Positions 34,085 to 44,627 of a DNA stretch of 64,000 nt are shown here, in pieces (the first letter of the stretch is position 1; every line of letters starts with the position of its first letter). The notes beneath the pieces were generated by a model. The model did no database searches. It saw only the letters and a list, made by a program, of their open reading frames with translations, and was not told the origin of the DNA. Both the position numbers and the translations under genes were made by a program. The stretch spans positions 121,086 to 185,085 of the forward strand of contig MEDY01000036.1 of the NCBI GenBank assembly GCA_001724265.1, in the 5' to 3' direction. The DNA comes from Rhizaria sp. SCN 62-66 (lineage: Eukaryota; Rhizaria, unplaced).

Positions 34085-37000
34085 ATGGGCAAGAAGGCCA
34101 AGCAGGACGCCGAGACCGTTCCCGCCGCCCCTGTCGCGGCGGACAACACTGTCACCAAGACCAAGGCCGACAAAAAAGCCTTGTCCACCACAGACGCCGC
34201 CGCTAAGAAGCCTGCTGCTGCCCCTGGCGCAGCCGCTGCTGCTTCCAAGAGTGCCGCCGCTGCCGCGCCCGCCGCCGAGACGCCTGCCGCCGCACCTTCC
34301 ACCGGCTCCAAGAGCAGCAAGACCGCCGCCGCCGCCCGCGCCGCCGCGATGAAGGACGACGACACCGAGTCCGAGTCCGAGTCCGAGTCCGAGTCCGAGT
34401 CCGAGTCCGAGTCCGAGTCCGAGGCTGAGGCGGAGACTGAGGCGTCTGCTTCTGAGGACGACGATGATGATGAGAACGACGAGGAGCACAAGGAGAACGC
34501 CTCCAGCAGCGCCAAGCCCTCTACATCTGCCGCCGCTGACAACCTTAACGTGAAGCGCAGCTTTCGCCGCCCCCAGGTGTACCTGGACCTGCAGGCGGGC
34601 TCCGTCGCGCTGGGCCGCGTCGTGATCGAGCTCTTCACCGATGTGCCGCTGGCGTGCGAGAACTTCCGCGCTCTGTGCACGGGCGAGTTCCACCACCCGG
34701 AGACGGGGAAGCCGCTGTCGTACAAGAACGCGCAGTTCAACATGGTGCGTGAGGACTACATGATGGGCGGCGACGTCGACGATATCGGCGGACACGGCGC
34801 CATGTCAATCTACGGTGGCCCCTTCGAGGATGAGGCCGCGGGCCTCGAGCGGACGCACACGCTCGGCTCCGTGTCACTCTTTTCCACGAAGAAGAACAGC
34901 AACGACTCCAAGTTCGTCATCTGCCTCCGCAGGCACATGAACTTCATTGACGGACAATACGTCGTCTTCGGCCAGGTACGTTATGCACACAACAGAAACA
35001 TCGCAACATTGATCGACGCATGTGTCGAATTTCTTTTTCATCTCTCAGATTTCATATTATCTAATCCGTTTATTCCATACTCAATATTTTGGTTTTCTTT
35101 TTATCACTTACGCAGGTCATCAAGGGCCTGGGCGCGGCCTTCTCTGCGACGCAGTACGTGTCGAACCACGACGAAGGCACTCCCGACGTGCCTATCTTTA
35201 TCTCGGACTGCGGCCGCCTGCGCAAGAAGGACATGGTCAAGACGGCCGAGGAGAAGCGCAAGGAGAACGACCCCGCCGCCAAGGCCGCGCGGCAAGCCAA
35301 GCTCGCGGCTGAGGCCGAGGCGGCGGCGGCTGCGGCGACCACGGCGGCCCCGCGCGCGGCGTGTCCTAAGTGCGGCGGCGCAGCGAGCTACGTGCGCCGC
35401 GCCGAGGGGTTGGGCGTGCGCATGAAGTGCAAGGACGAACAGTGCAAAGAGGCATTCTGGGCCCCCGACAATAAACCCAAGACCGATAAGGACGGCAAGG
35501 ACAGCAAGGCTGACGCTGCGGCTGTCCCCGGCAAGAAGGCTGCCGCTGCCGCCGCTGCTGCGGCGGAGACACCCGCGGAGCGCGCCGAGCGTCTTGCGGC
35601 AGAGAAGGCGAAGCGCGCGGAGAAGCAGCAGGAGTGGCTGGCGCTGAAGGAGGCCAAGCGCGCCAAGGCGGCCGAGCTGGGGCTGAGCCTGGAGGAGTAC
35701 GACGCGCAGCGCAAGGCGGAGAAGGCGCAGCGCGACGCCGCTAAGGCCAAGGAGCTGGGGCTCAAGCCCGCCAAGCCGCCGACTGCGGCCGAGCTCAAGG
35801 CCGAGGCCGAGAAGCGCGCCGCCGCCAAGGCCGCCAAACTCGCCGAGAAGCAGGGCAAGAAGCAGCGCGGCGGCGCCGACGACAGCGACGGCGACGATTC
35901 TGGCGACGACGACGGCGCGGACGACAACGAGGAGGAGGCCGAGGCGCGCGCCGCGGCCCGGCGCGCCAAGGTGCTGGCCAAGTTCACTGCGGCCAACCGC
36001 GCACGGTCGCTGGCGGGGCCGCACCTCAAGGCGCTGGCGCTGGCGGCCGCAGCGTCAGTCGCGGCGGCGAACGAGGTGCACCACAAGCGCAACAAGGAGA
36101 AGAGCGACCGGCGCATCGCGGCCAAGAAGGCGGCGCACACAGAGGACAAGCTCCACAGTCGCTGGGAGAACCGCGACAAGGCGGCCGGCGGCGCGGGCAC
36201 CAAGGAGGGCATCGCGCCCCAGGACCGCCGCGCCGCCGCGGGCAAGTCCGCCTACAACCACCTCCCGAAGAGCGGTGCTGGCCGCGAGCAGTCGACGCAG
36301 GCCGCGAGCAGTGCTGACGGCGGGTTTGCGGCCGCGTTCCAGCGCCACAGCGCTGAGAGCGGGCTCGACGGCCAGGGCTTCCGCGCCTTCATGGCGCCGC
36401 TGACAGAGGAAGAGCGCGCCGCGCGCGCGCAGCGCAAGGAGGGCGCGATGCGCCGCCTCAACAAGGGCGTCCCGCTGCCTTCCGCTTCCACCACTGCTGC
36501 TCCTGCTGCCGCGCCTGCTGCTGCTGCGCCTTCGTGGAAGCAGCAGTTCGCGCCCCGCGACTACCGTGAGCGCGAGCGCGGCGGCGACCGCGAGCACGAG
36601 CGCCCCGCGTTCGCCAAGAAGCCTTTCAACAAGGACGACAGCAACAACAGCAAGCACAACAACACTGAGCGCCGCTTCAACAAGGACGGCCACGGCGCGC
36701 GCGACCGCGACTCCTCGGCCACCCGCCCGCCGCGCCCCGCGGCCCCCGCGCCCGCGCCCGTGGCCAAGGCTCACGTCGGCCGCGACGACAGCGGCAAGAA
36801 GCTGCGTCACCGCGACCTCGCTGCCGACGACCTCAAGAAGCACCAGGACGACAAGGCCAAGACGGCTGAGGTGTATCAGGAGCGCCGCGACAAGCGCCGC
36901 GCGGACGCTATTAACCGCAAGCGTACCATTGAGGAGGGCGGCGACGCCTCCGCTGTTGGAGCTGGCGGCGACAAGCGCCCGCGCCCGGCCTTCACCGGCA

Positions 37001-37155
37001 AGGACAAGGACGGCAAGACCGGCGTGCGCGCGAGCGAGGGCGGCGTGGCCGACAAGGAGGTCGCGCAGAAGATCGCCGTCGCCGCGGGCACGGGCTCGGC
37101 CGCTGCGGCCGCCTGGGCCAAGCTCACCAAAAACGCCAACCGCAGCGCCAAGTGA
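34085..37155 (+). CDS. cyclophilin-domain protein with zinc-ribbon-like motif and basic C-terminus
   Basis: A 976-residue protein from exons 34085-34975 and 35116-37155. Residues 1-155 are Ala/Lys-rich, with nine Glu-Ser pairs and an acidic stretch. The cyclophilin domain spans about 165-345: VYLDLQAGSVALGRVVIELF, ACENFRALCTGE, GGDVDDIGGHGAMSIYGGPF, FVICL and FGQ-VIKGLG, with the intron exactly after FGQ. Active-site positions are changed: the Arg55 region FHRIIPGF reads FNMVREDY, the Trp121 position is Phe, and the His126 position is Tyr, so prolyl isomerase activity is doubtful. Next comes CPKCGG with a later CKDEQC, a possible zinc ribbon, then about 550 residues rich in Lys, Arg, Glu and Ala with predicted long helices. 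The layout suggests a nuclear or RNA-processing scaffold; the exact family is unknown. The stop is TGA. Confidence 0.88.
34367..34420 (+). repeat. (GAGTCC)9 hexanucleotide repeat encoding (Glu-Ser)9
   Basis: Nine perfect tandem copies of GAGTCC in frame, giving nine Glu-Ser pairs just before an acidic Glu/Ala/Asp region of the cyclophilin-like protein. Each Ser followed by Glu/acidic context is a good CK2 phosphorylation site type. The perfect repeat is likely to vary in length. Confidence 0.95.
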
Positions 37156-37448
37156 AGTGACGAGAGAGAAACAGTTAAAGTGAGAGCTTTAAGCAATGGG
37201 CGCTGCAATGGGTGCTGTATTGTTGACCAGACAAGTGGGCCATGTTGGCATGATGAAGAAACATTATTTTAAACGCGTATTATGATACAGTAGATTTCCT
37301 ATTTGAGTCATGATAGCTTGTTGCAAATTGTTTTTTTTTTTATTTAAATGTATTGTTTGTGCAGTTGTTAATCAAATTATGGGTTCTTGTTGTACATATT
37401 GTAGATATAGCGATGGAGCTTCTCATCGCGTAGGTTAGAATCAATAGA
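37156..37448. other. short convergent intergenic region
   Basis: About 0.29 kb of AT-rich DNA between the cyclophilin-like stop and the CEP70-like stop, with both 3' UTRs pointing inward. It contains a T12-type run near 37332 and no gene. Confidence 0.6.
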
Positions 37449-40400
37449 TTAGATTCCCTCGTCAGCAGGGCTCGCTGCAGCAGCGGCGTCGTCCTTAGCT
37501 TGCGTCACAGGCTCAGGCTCCGCATTGTAAGCGCTGTCAGTCATATCGAGCGCAGCGCTGCTGTCGCTGCCTGGGTTGGCGAAGTGCTGCTGCTGCGGCT
37601 GGCCGTCTTCCTCGTCCTCAAACTCGTTGCCGTCCGCGACAGCAGCAGGGGCGGCAGCGGCGGGAGCAACTGTGTCGAAGGCGGCCGCGTCGTCGTTGCC
37701 GTCGTTCACGTTCTCCGTGTCGCCAGCGTTGTCGACGTCGTCGCCCACGCTGGACAGCGCGCCGAAGCCGGCGCCCGCGTCTGAGCGGCCCGTGAGCACG
37801 GCGGCGTCGCTGTCGTCGTCGAACTTGGGCAGCGGCGCGGCGGGCGCGGCGCTGTTGTTGCTGTTGGCGGTGAAGGGACGCGTGTAGGTGAGGTTGGCGG
37901 CGATCGCAGCGAGCTTGCTGTCGATGTCGCTCAGGTTGTTGTTCGCGCTCGCACTCGCCTCCGTGTCAGCAGCAGCCCCGGCGTTATTGGCGTTCACTGT
38001 GGCGCCGTTGCCGGTGCGGGGCGCGTGCGCGACGCGCGACGGGGACGAGCCCACGGCGTAGGGCCGAGAGCCAGAGCCAGCACCGGGGGCAGTGGTGTTG
38101 TGGTGCGTAGTGTTGTTCGCGGTGCCCGCCGCAGTGACCGTGATCGTGGGCTGCTGCTGCGTCAGGGTGACGTCAGAGAGACCGGAGAACGACGCGGCGC
38201 TGTCGTTGTCGTTGGTGAGGTTGCCGTCAGCACCGTTGCTGTTAGCGTTGTTGCTGATGAGGAAGTCGTTGCTGTCCGCGCCAAAACCCACCGTCTCCGT
38301 CGCCGGCTCAGCCGAGGGCACGCCAGTGACGGCGGCCGCAGGCGGGCTGTAGCTGTAGTAGCCGCCCGTGCCGCTGACGCTGCCGCTGCTGTTGCCGTCA
38401 GTCAGGCCGGAGCTCGAGCTCGCGCTGGTGGAGGAACTCACGTCGGCGAACGCGACGTGCGCTGGGGCAGCGGCAGGCGCCGCGCCGGCCGCGTGGGCAG
38501 CGGCACGGGAGCCCGCGGTCGCGGGGCGCGTCCCCGCACTGCTGTTGCCGGCTGCACTGGCGTGCGCGTGCGCGCTCGCGTGCGCGGCGCCGTACTGGTG
38601 GTGCGGGCGGGCGCTGGGGTGCGGCGCGGTGGCGTTGGCGAACGTGATGTCAAACGCGACGCCGTGGGGGCCCATGGCGGCGCGCGCGGGGATAAACGCG
38701 ACGTCGTCCTTGTTGTCGTACGCGTTACCAGCGCTCTTAGACGAGCTCTTCGCAGCAGCAGTGCCCGCAGCGTCGGTGTTGGCGTCGGAGCTGTTCCCGC
38801 TGGACAGCGACGAGTCGTTGCTGCCCCCCGCAGAGACCTTGTTGTTGATTAGCAGGACGAGGTCGCGGACCGCGGCGACGACGGTGCCCAGCGGCGCGCG
38901 CTCGGTGAGGCGCAGCATGTCGCGCAGCAGCGCGAGCGCGACCTGGGTCTGCGAGGTGAAGAGGTACACCTCGTTGAGCTTGGGGATCACACCGCCCGGC
39001 GCGGTGACAGCGAAGAGCTGCTGCACGTGCGTCACGACGGCCGCCGCGTCCGCTGCCGAGAGCGCGCCTGCAGAGCCCGCCACGGTGGCGCGAACCGGGG
39101 ACGTGAGCAGCGTGCCCACGGCGGCCAGCAGGTCAGTGGCGGTCCACGCGGCCACGGCGCCAGTGCCGAAGACGCGCTGCAGCTCGGCGTAAACCTTGCT
39201 GTAGACGTCCTCGACCAGCGCGGCGCGGCCGCCTGGGCCGGTCACCGCGGTCGCAGGCGCAACAGCAGCTGGCACAGCGCTCGTGCTGATCATGTTAGCA
39301 TTCGCATTGGCATTGCCGTTGGCGTTGGTGTTGAGAGTGACGGGGAGCGTCTTGCACTCGCAGCACGCGGCGTTGCTAGCGCGCGCCGTCGCCGAGAGCT
39401 CGCGGATCTTGCGTTGCAGCGCGGGGATCGCGGCGGCGAGGCGGGCCGCCGTGGGCGCGACAGCAGACGCGTCGTCGAGGCCGAGCGCGGCCGCGACGGA
39501 GCCCACGGTGGTGGCGAGCTCGCCCGCGCTGAGCCGCGCGACGGACGCCTGCAGCGCGGGGGAGCAGTTGCGCAGCGCCGCGACGTGGACGCCGTTACCG
39601 TCGCGCAGAGGAACAAAGAACGCCTCCGCGGGCTTGCGCGGGGCCAGCGGGGAGCCGCCGAGGCTGTTGCCCGCGGCGCCCGCGGGGACGCGGACCTCGA
39701 CGACGTTGCCAGCAGTGGCCGCGGCGGCCGTGGCGGCGGCCGCCTGCGTGCGTGCGGCCGAGAGCGCAGCGTCGGTGCGCGCGCGGTACTCCTCGAAGGC
39801 GGCGCGCGTGCAGCCGAGCTCGCCCTCGCGTTCGGCGATGTTGCCGCGCAGCGTCGCAACCTCGGCGCGCAGCTTCGCGACCACTTCGTCGGCGAGCGCG
39901 ACGTCTGCCATTGTGGGTCGTGACCTGAGCTCGTCCTCGGCCGCCAGCGCGCGCGCCAGCGCCGCGGCAGCGGCGTCCTGGGCTGCAGCCGCGCGGCCGG
40001 CGGCCTCAGCGGCTTCGGCAACGGCGGCGGCAAGCTTGCGGCGCGCGCGGGCCCACTCGCGCTCCGAGGGCAGGCGCGAGAGCTCCTCGGCGGCGCGTGC
40101 GCACTCGGCGTCGACCTTGGTCAGCGCAGCGCGCAGCGCGGCGGCCTCTGCCTCGGCGTCGCGCGTCGCGGCCTCGGCGGCGGCGACGTCGGCGGCGCGC
40201 TCGGACCGCGCGCGGGCAACCTCACTGCGCAAGGCGGCAATCTCGTCGCTCATGGTAGTTACCAGCTCGCTCACCTCGCTGTCGCGCGCGGCGCGCGCGC
40301 GCTGGGCCGACTCGCGCTCACCGCGCAGCGCGGCGGCGTCCTCGCCGTGCGCCGCGGCCTCCTTTTTGGCGGCCGCCAGCGCCTCCACGCTCGCTGCGGC

Positions 40401-43400
40401 CTCGGCGTCGGCCTGCGCGAGGCGCGCGTGGAGCCCCGCGGCAACCTTCTTGAGGCGCGCCCAGTCCTCGGGCGTCGCGCGCGCGGCCAGCTCGGTCCGC
40501 AGCGCGCGCGCGTCGGCCTCGAACTTCTCCGTGCGCCGCACCACGCGCGCCAGATGCTCCTGCACGCCGTCGAACTGCGCGACGCGTGCGCGCAGGGCGG
40601 CGACCTCGCCGCGCGCCTGCTCCAGCTCCGCCGCGGTGGGCCGGCGCTCGAGTGCGGCGGCCTGAGCCGAGACGCGGGCCAGGCGGTCCGTCAGCGCCGC
40701 GGTCTCGGACGCGCGCGCCGTTGCCTCTGCGGCGGCCGCGGCCTCTGCGGCGGCAGCGCGGCGCTCGGTGGCCTGGAGGTGGTCGAGCAGCTCGTCAGCC
40801 TTGTCCCGCAGCTCCTGGCTCGCCGCGACCGAGGGCCGCTCGTCCAGTGCCGTCTGCAGCATCACCAGGCGCTCGCGCAGCGCGGCGACCTCCTCGCTCT
40901 CAGGCCGCTGCGGCTGCGCGGGCGACCTCGGACCCGGGCGGCCGACGAACTCGAGCAGACGCACCTCCAGCTCGTGCGCGCGCTTGCGCACGGCGGCCAG
41001 CTCGTCCGCGCTGGGCCGCTCGCTCAGCTGCCGCGCCAGCGCGCGATTCTCGCTCTCGAGCTGCTGCACGCGGGCCTCGGTGGCCGCGGCTTCGGCGGTG
41101 GCGCGCGACGAGTGCTGCAGCGCGGTCATGCGCGCTACGGCGGCCTCGTCCGCGGCGGCCGCCAGCTCGGCGCGGCGCTGCGCCCACTCCTCCTGCGACG
41201 GCCGCGACAAAAGGTCCTGCTTGAGCTCGAACACGGCCTGCTCCAGCTCGCGCACGCGCGTGCGGTCCTCCTTGAGTGCGGCCTCGAGCGTCGCCGTCTC
41301 CTCGGCGTGCGCGCTCACCCTCGACGCCGCAGCCTCCTTCTCGCGTGCCAGCGCGTCCTGGACGGCCTTAACGTCCTCGAGCGTCGGCCGCGTCGCCAGC
41401 CGCGACTCAAGCTCGGCTACGAGCCGCTCCTGCTGCCGCAGCCGCGCCGTGACGGCCGCCAGCTCGGCCTCGCGCCCTGCGCCCGTGCGCACCTGTTCGC
41501 GCAGCGCCTCCATCACCGTCCGCTCCTGCTTGCGCGACGCCGCCTCCTCGCGGAGCAGCTTGACGTCGCCGGTCAGCGCGGCGGCGCGCTCCCGCGCCTC
41601 GGCCAGCTCGCTCGCCGCGCGCCGCGCCGCGGCGTCGGCCGCGTGGCGCGCCGCGTCGGTCTCGGCGCGCGCGTCGGCCAGCTCCTGCGCGGTCGGGCGC
41701 GCCGAGAGCTCGGCCCGGACGGCCGTGAGGTCGCTCGCCGCGCGCGCCAGGTCTGCCCGCAGCGACGCAGAGGTCGAGTCGACGGCATCGAGCCGCGCCG
41801 CGAGCGCAGTCTTGGCCTGCGCGGCGGCGGCTTTTGCCATGGCGACCTGGCTGCGGAGCGCCTCGACGGCGCTGGCCTCGGGCCGCGCGGCGAGCTGCAC
41901 CTTGAGCGCCGTGGCCTCGGCCTCGGCGGCCTGTGCGCGGCGCTGCGCCTCGGCCACGGCGGCGGCCAGGCGCGCGCGCTCCGTCTCGGCGGCCGCGCGC
42001 TCAGCCGCTGAGGCGGCGCGGAGCTCTGTGATGATGTCGCCCACGTCGCCCATAGCGCCCGCGCCGCCAGAGGCGGCTAGGTCGGCGCGCAGCGCGGCGT
42101 TGTCAGCCTCGGCGACGGCGAGCTTGCGGCGCAGCGCGTCCGTCTCCTCCTTGCCGTGGGCGCGCGCCTGCGCGGCCGAGAGCTGCGCGTCGCCGGCGTG
42201 TTTGTTGAGCGCGTGAACGACACTCGTGGCGACGGCCATGTCGCCCGCGCGCGGCCGCAGCGACAGCTCCGCCTCGGCGCGCGCGGCGCGGGCCTCAACC
42301 TCTGCGAAGCGCTCGGCCCAGCGCTGCTCCGCGGTGGCGAAGTCGGCCGCGACGGCGCAGAGCCCGCGGTCCGTGGCCGCGAAGTTCTCGCTCACGATGG
42401 CGAACTCCTTGGTCAGCGCGTCCAGCTCAGACTGCACGGCCGCGGCCGCGCGCCGGCCCTGGCGCTCGGCACGGGCTACTGCGCCGTCCAGCTCGCGCGA
42501 CTCGGACTCAGTGGCGCGCAGCTGGGCTTCGAGCTCGACAGCGCGCGCCATCGCCACGGAAAGCGCGGTGCCGGCGTCGTTGCGCGCGTTGAGCTGCATC
42601 GTTAGCGACGCGATGCCCTCCTGCGCGCGCGTCCACTGCGTGACTGTGGGCAGCGACTCGAGCGCCGCGCGCTGCTGCTCACAGTCGCCCTGCGCACGCA
42701 CGAGATCAGAGCGCAGTCGGGCGTTCTCGGTTGTCGCGAAGTTGAGCCGCGTGGCCAGTGTCGCTTCGCGCTGACGGGCGGCGTCAAAGGCGCGCTGCAG
42801 CGCGGCGTTGCCGGTGCTGGAGGTCGAGCTCGAGCTGCTGCTGTCGCCAGTAAACAGCGACGAAGACGAAGACGAGGACGGCGAGTAAGGCACACGGCTG
42901 GGACGCTTATTAGCAACACTTGCAGCGTTGTTGCTGGTCTTTGCAGCGCTGGCAGGAGCACGGATGGAAGAGACTGCGGAGAAGCCCGACTGCGAGCTGT
43001 CACTGCTGCTCGTCTCAGCATCAACGCCGTTGCCATTGCCATTGATCTGGGCGCAGTTACCACAGTTGTTGCTGCCCTCGCCGGAGCTCGAGCTGCTGTT
43101 TTCGCAGTCGCAGTAGCCATTGTTGCCGGCGAAAGGTACGCTATCATCATCCTCGCTGCTGCTACTATTGTTGCCATTGTGACTCGGGTACTCAGCATTG
43201 GCAGCGCCGGTCGCGGCGTTCGCAGCCGCAACTGCAGCCGCCATGGTCGCAACGGCTGCGGCGACAACCGGGTCAGCGTGAGTGTCATCGCAATCGCTGA
43301 GACCGGAGACAGGACCGTCGTCGTCGGGGTTGTTATTGTTGTTGTACTGCGCAAGCGATGCCTCAACTTCGCTGAGCGAGCTAGAGCTGTCGCTGTTGCC

Positions 43401-44627
43401 GCCGCCATTGCCATGAAGCTCACTGCCAGTCACGCCCACGGTGTCGGCGCCGTAGTGGGGGAGAAACGCGTTGCTGGCGGCCATCACAGCGGCAGCCGTG
43501 GCAGGCATTGACCGTGGGACAGACGAGGCCGCGGCCGAGACGTGGCTGCGCGGCGAGAGCGCGCGCGCGTGAGCGGTCACGGCGGCGGCGACGTCGGGGT
43601 TGGCGTGCAGCGCTGCGAGCGCGGCCGCGGTGTCGCCGGCGACGGAGACGGAGCCGTCGCCGGTGACGTCGTAGCCCCCGGCCGCAGCAGCGCCAGCAGC
43701 AGAGGCATCAATGACGTTGTGAGCGGGCAGCGCGGGGACGGAGCTGGAGTCGGCGAGGGCGGCGGCGGCAGCGGCATCGAAGGCGTTGCGCGCCGCAATA
43801 GCAGAATCCTCGTCCTCCTCGTTATCAGCAGAACCAGCAGCAGCTCCAGCGCCAGCGGCGGTGTTGTTGGCATAGATGTTGGCGTAGCCGTACGCGTTGT
43901 TGTCGTCATCAGCGTCGTAGAAGGCAATGCCACTATAGTTTTCGCCTGAGCCAGTAGCATCGGCGCCGTTGCCAGTAAGCGCGACTGTGGGCTCGGCAGC
44001 GGACGTGGAGGTGGCGGCACCGGCGACGGCGCGCAAGCGAGACAACTCCAGGTCGGGCGAGCCGGGAGCCTCCGCAGCCACAGAGCCAGCGCGCGGGGGC
44101 GTGGTGGGGGCGACGCTGCTGCCGTTGCTCTGGTACTGTGACTCGGAGCGGGTGTTCGCCGCGTTGGTGTTGTTGCGGTTGATGTAGGTGTCGAACGAGG
44201 TCGACTCGTCGCTCGCGTAGCCGTGCGCAAATGTCGGCGACTGCAGCCCGTTAAACACGGCCGCCACAGGCAGCGACGGCATGTTGGCGGCACTGTTCGC
44301 GTTGACGCCTGCGTTCGCGGTGGCGTTTGTGGGGGCGAGATCGACGCTGACTTCGAAGGAGCGGTCAACGCCGGAGTGGGAGAAACTCACCTCTGCGTCC
44401 AGCGGGGTAGACGCGGCCTCACCGGGGGCAACCACAGTATCGGCGCCCGCGGGCTGTGGGTGAGCGTTGGCGGCGAGGGCCGGGTCCGCGGAGACCTCGT
44501 TGGAGGACGGGCGGGAGCGGCGCGCGGCCGCCAGAGAGGCGTCCATGGTCTCCACCATACGCTCGGTTTCACGGACGAGCTCGGAGAGAGACTCCATGCG
44601 CTTGCCTTGCGGCGTCTGGGAAGACAT
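37449..44627 (-). CDS. CEP70: giant CEP70-family centrosomal/basal-body coiled-coil protein
   Basis: A single-exon protein of 2,392 residues. Residues 1-600 are Asn/Ala/Ser/Asp-rich and disordered. Residues about 600-1650 are long heptad-rich helices rich in Ala, Arg, Glu and Leu. About a dozen copies of a motif such as RPTLEDV, RPSQEEW, RPSADEL, RPTAAEL and RPTMADV, each after a Leu and followed by a helix, recur mostly every 60 residues. The same motif occurs once in human CEP70 as RPTQHELRLYKQQV. Around residues 1860-1935 HVQQLFAVTAPGGVIPKLNE and a following LRDML, then LVLLINNKV, match the conserved C-terminal CEP70 domain in order and spacing. CEP70 is a centrosome and basal-body protein that binds gamma-tubulin and microtubules. 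The last 450 residues are low complexity. An upstream in-frame ATG (44811-44813) lies in AT-rich DNA and is not favoured. The stop is TAA. Confidence 0.82.
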   Translation of the reverse strand: MSSQTPQGKRMESLSELVRETERMVETMDASLAAARRSRPSSNEVSADPALAANAHPQPAGADTVVAPGEAASTPLDAEVSFSHSGVDRSFEVSVDLAPTNATANAGVNANSAANMPSLPVAAVFNGLQSPTFAHGYASDESTSFDTYINRNNTNAANTRSESQYQSNGSSVAPTTPPRAGSVAAEAPGSPDLELSRLRAVAGAATSTSAAEPTVALTGNGADATGSGENYSGIAFYDADDDNNAYGYANIYANNTAAGAGAAAGSADNEEDEDSAIAARNAFDAAAAAALADSSSVPALPAHNVIDASAAGAAAAGGYDVTGDGSVSVAGDTAAALAALHANPDVAAAVTAHARALSPRSHVSAAASSVPRSMPATAAAVMAASNAFLPHYGADTVGVTGSELHGNGGGNSDSSSSLSEVEASLAQYNNNNNPDDDGPVSGLSDCDDTHADPVVAAAVATMAAAVAAANAATGAANAEYPSHNGNNSSSSEDDDSVPFAGNNGYCDCENSSSSSGEGSNNCGNCAQINGNGNGVDAETSSSDSSQSGFSAVSSIRAPASAAKTSNNAASVANKRPSRVPYSPSSSSSSSLFTGDSSSSSSTSSTGNAALQRAFDAARQREATLATRLNFATTENARLRSDLVRAQGDCEQQRAALESLPTVTQWTRAQEGIASLTMQLNARNDAGTALSVAMARAVELEAQLRATESESRELDGAVARAERQGRRAAAAVQSELDALTKEFAIVSENFAATDRGLCAVAADFATAEQRWAERFAEVEARAARAEAELSLRPRAGDMAVATSVVHALNKHAGDAQLSAAQARAHGKEETDALRRKLAVAEADNAALRADLAASGGAGAMGDVGDIITELRAASAAERAAAETERARLAAAVAEAQRRAQAAEAEATALKVQLAARPEASAVEALRSQVAMAKAAAAQAKTALAARLDAVDSTSASLRADLARAASDLTAVRAELSARPTAQELADARAETDAARHAADAAARRAASELAEARERAAALTGDVKLLREEAASRKQERTVMEALREQVRTGAGREAELAAVTARLRQQERLVAELESRLATRPTLEDVKAVQDALAREKEAAASRVSAHAEETATLEAALKEDRTRVRELEQAVFELKQDLLSRPSQEEWAQRRAELAAAADEAAVARMTALQHSSRATAEAAATEARVQQLESENRALARQLSERPSADELAAVRKRAHELEVRLLEFVGRPGPRSPAQPQRPESEEVAALRERLVMLQTALDERPSVAASQELRDKADELLDHLQATERRAAAAEAAAAAEATARASETAALTDRLARVSAQAAALERRPTAAELEQARGEVAALRARVAQFDGVQEHLARVVRRTEKFEADARALRTELAARATPEDWARLKKVAAGLHARLAQADAEAAASVEALAAAKKEAAAHGEDAAALRGERESAQRARAARDSEVSELVTTMSDEIAALRSEVARARSERAADVAAAEAATRDAEAEAAALRAALTKVDAECARAAEELSRLPSEREWARARRKLAAAVAEAAEAAGRAAAAQDAAAAALARALAAEDELRSRPTMADVALADEVVAKLRAEVATLRGNIAEREGELGCTRAAFEEYRARTDAALSAARTQAAAATAAAATAGNVVEVRVPAGAAGNSLGGSPLAPRKPAEAFFVPLRDGNGVHVAALRNCSPALQASVARLSAGELATTVGSVAAALGLDDASAVAPTAARLAAAIPALQRKIRELSATARASNAACCECKTLPVTLNTNANGNANANANMISTSAVPAAVAPATAVTGPGGRAALVEDVYSKVYAELQRVFGTGAVAAWTATDLLAAVGTLLTSPVRATVAGSAGALSAADAAAVVTHVQQLFAVTAPGGVIPKLNEVYLFTSQTQVALALLRDMLRLTERAPLGTVVAAVRDLVLLINNKVSAGGSNDSSLSSGNSSDANTDAAGTAAAKSSSKSAGNAYDNKDDVAFIPARAAMGPHGVAFDITFANATAPHPSARPHHQYGAAHASAHAHASAAGNSSAGTRPATAGSRAAAHAAGAAPAAAPAHVAFADVSSSTSASSSSGLTDGNSSGSVSGTGGYYSYSPPAAAVTGVPSAEPATETVGFGADSNDFLISNNANSNGADGNLTNDNDSAASFSGLSDVTLTQQQPTITVTAAGTANNTTHHNTTAPGAGSGSRPYAVGSSPSRVAHAPRTGNGATVNANNAGAAADTEASASANNNLSDIDSKLAAIAANLTYTRPFTANSNNSAAPAAPLPKFDDDSDAAVLTGRSDAGAGFGALSSVGDDVDNAGDTENVNDGNDDAAAFDTVAPAAAAPAAVADGNEFEDEEDGQPQQQHFANPGSDSSAALDMTDSAYNAEPEPVTQAKDDAAAAASPADEGI
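39895..42660 (-). repeat. tandem ~60-residue RPT repeats within the CEP70-like protein
   Basis: RPT-type motifs sit at approximate positions 42645, 42245, 41878, 41695, 41520, 41382, 41200, 41015, 40835, 40637, 40477, 40065 and 39915. In the central block the spacing is close to 180 nt, or 60 residues. The copies are diverged at both DNA and protein level, so the array is old rather than a recent duplication. Confidence 0.8.

Noticed and set aside
39283-42216. Several 450-550-codon plus-strand frames opposite the CEP70-like gene
   Set aside because: They are mirror frames of an Ala/Arg/Glu-rich coiled coil in GC-rich DNA and encode Arg/Ser-rich sequence with no domain. The minus strand carries the CEP70 match.
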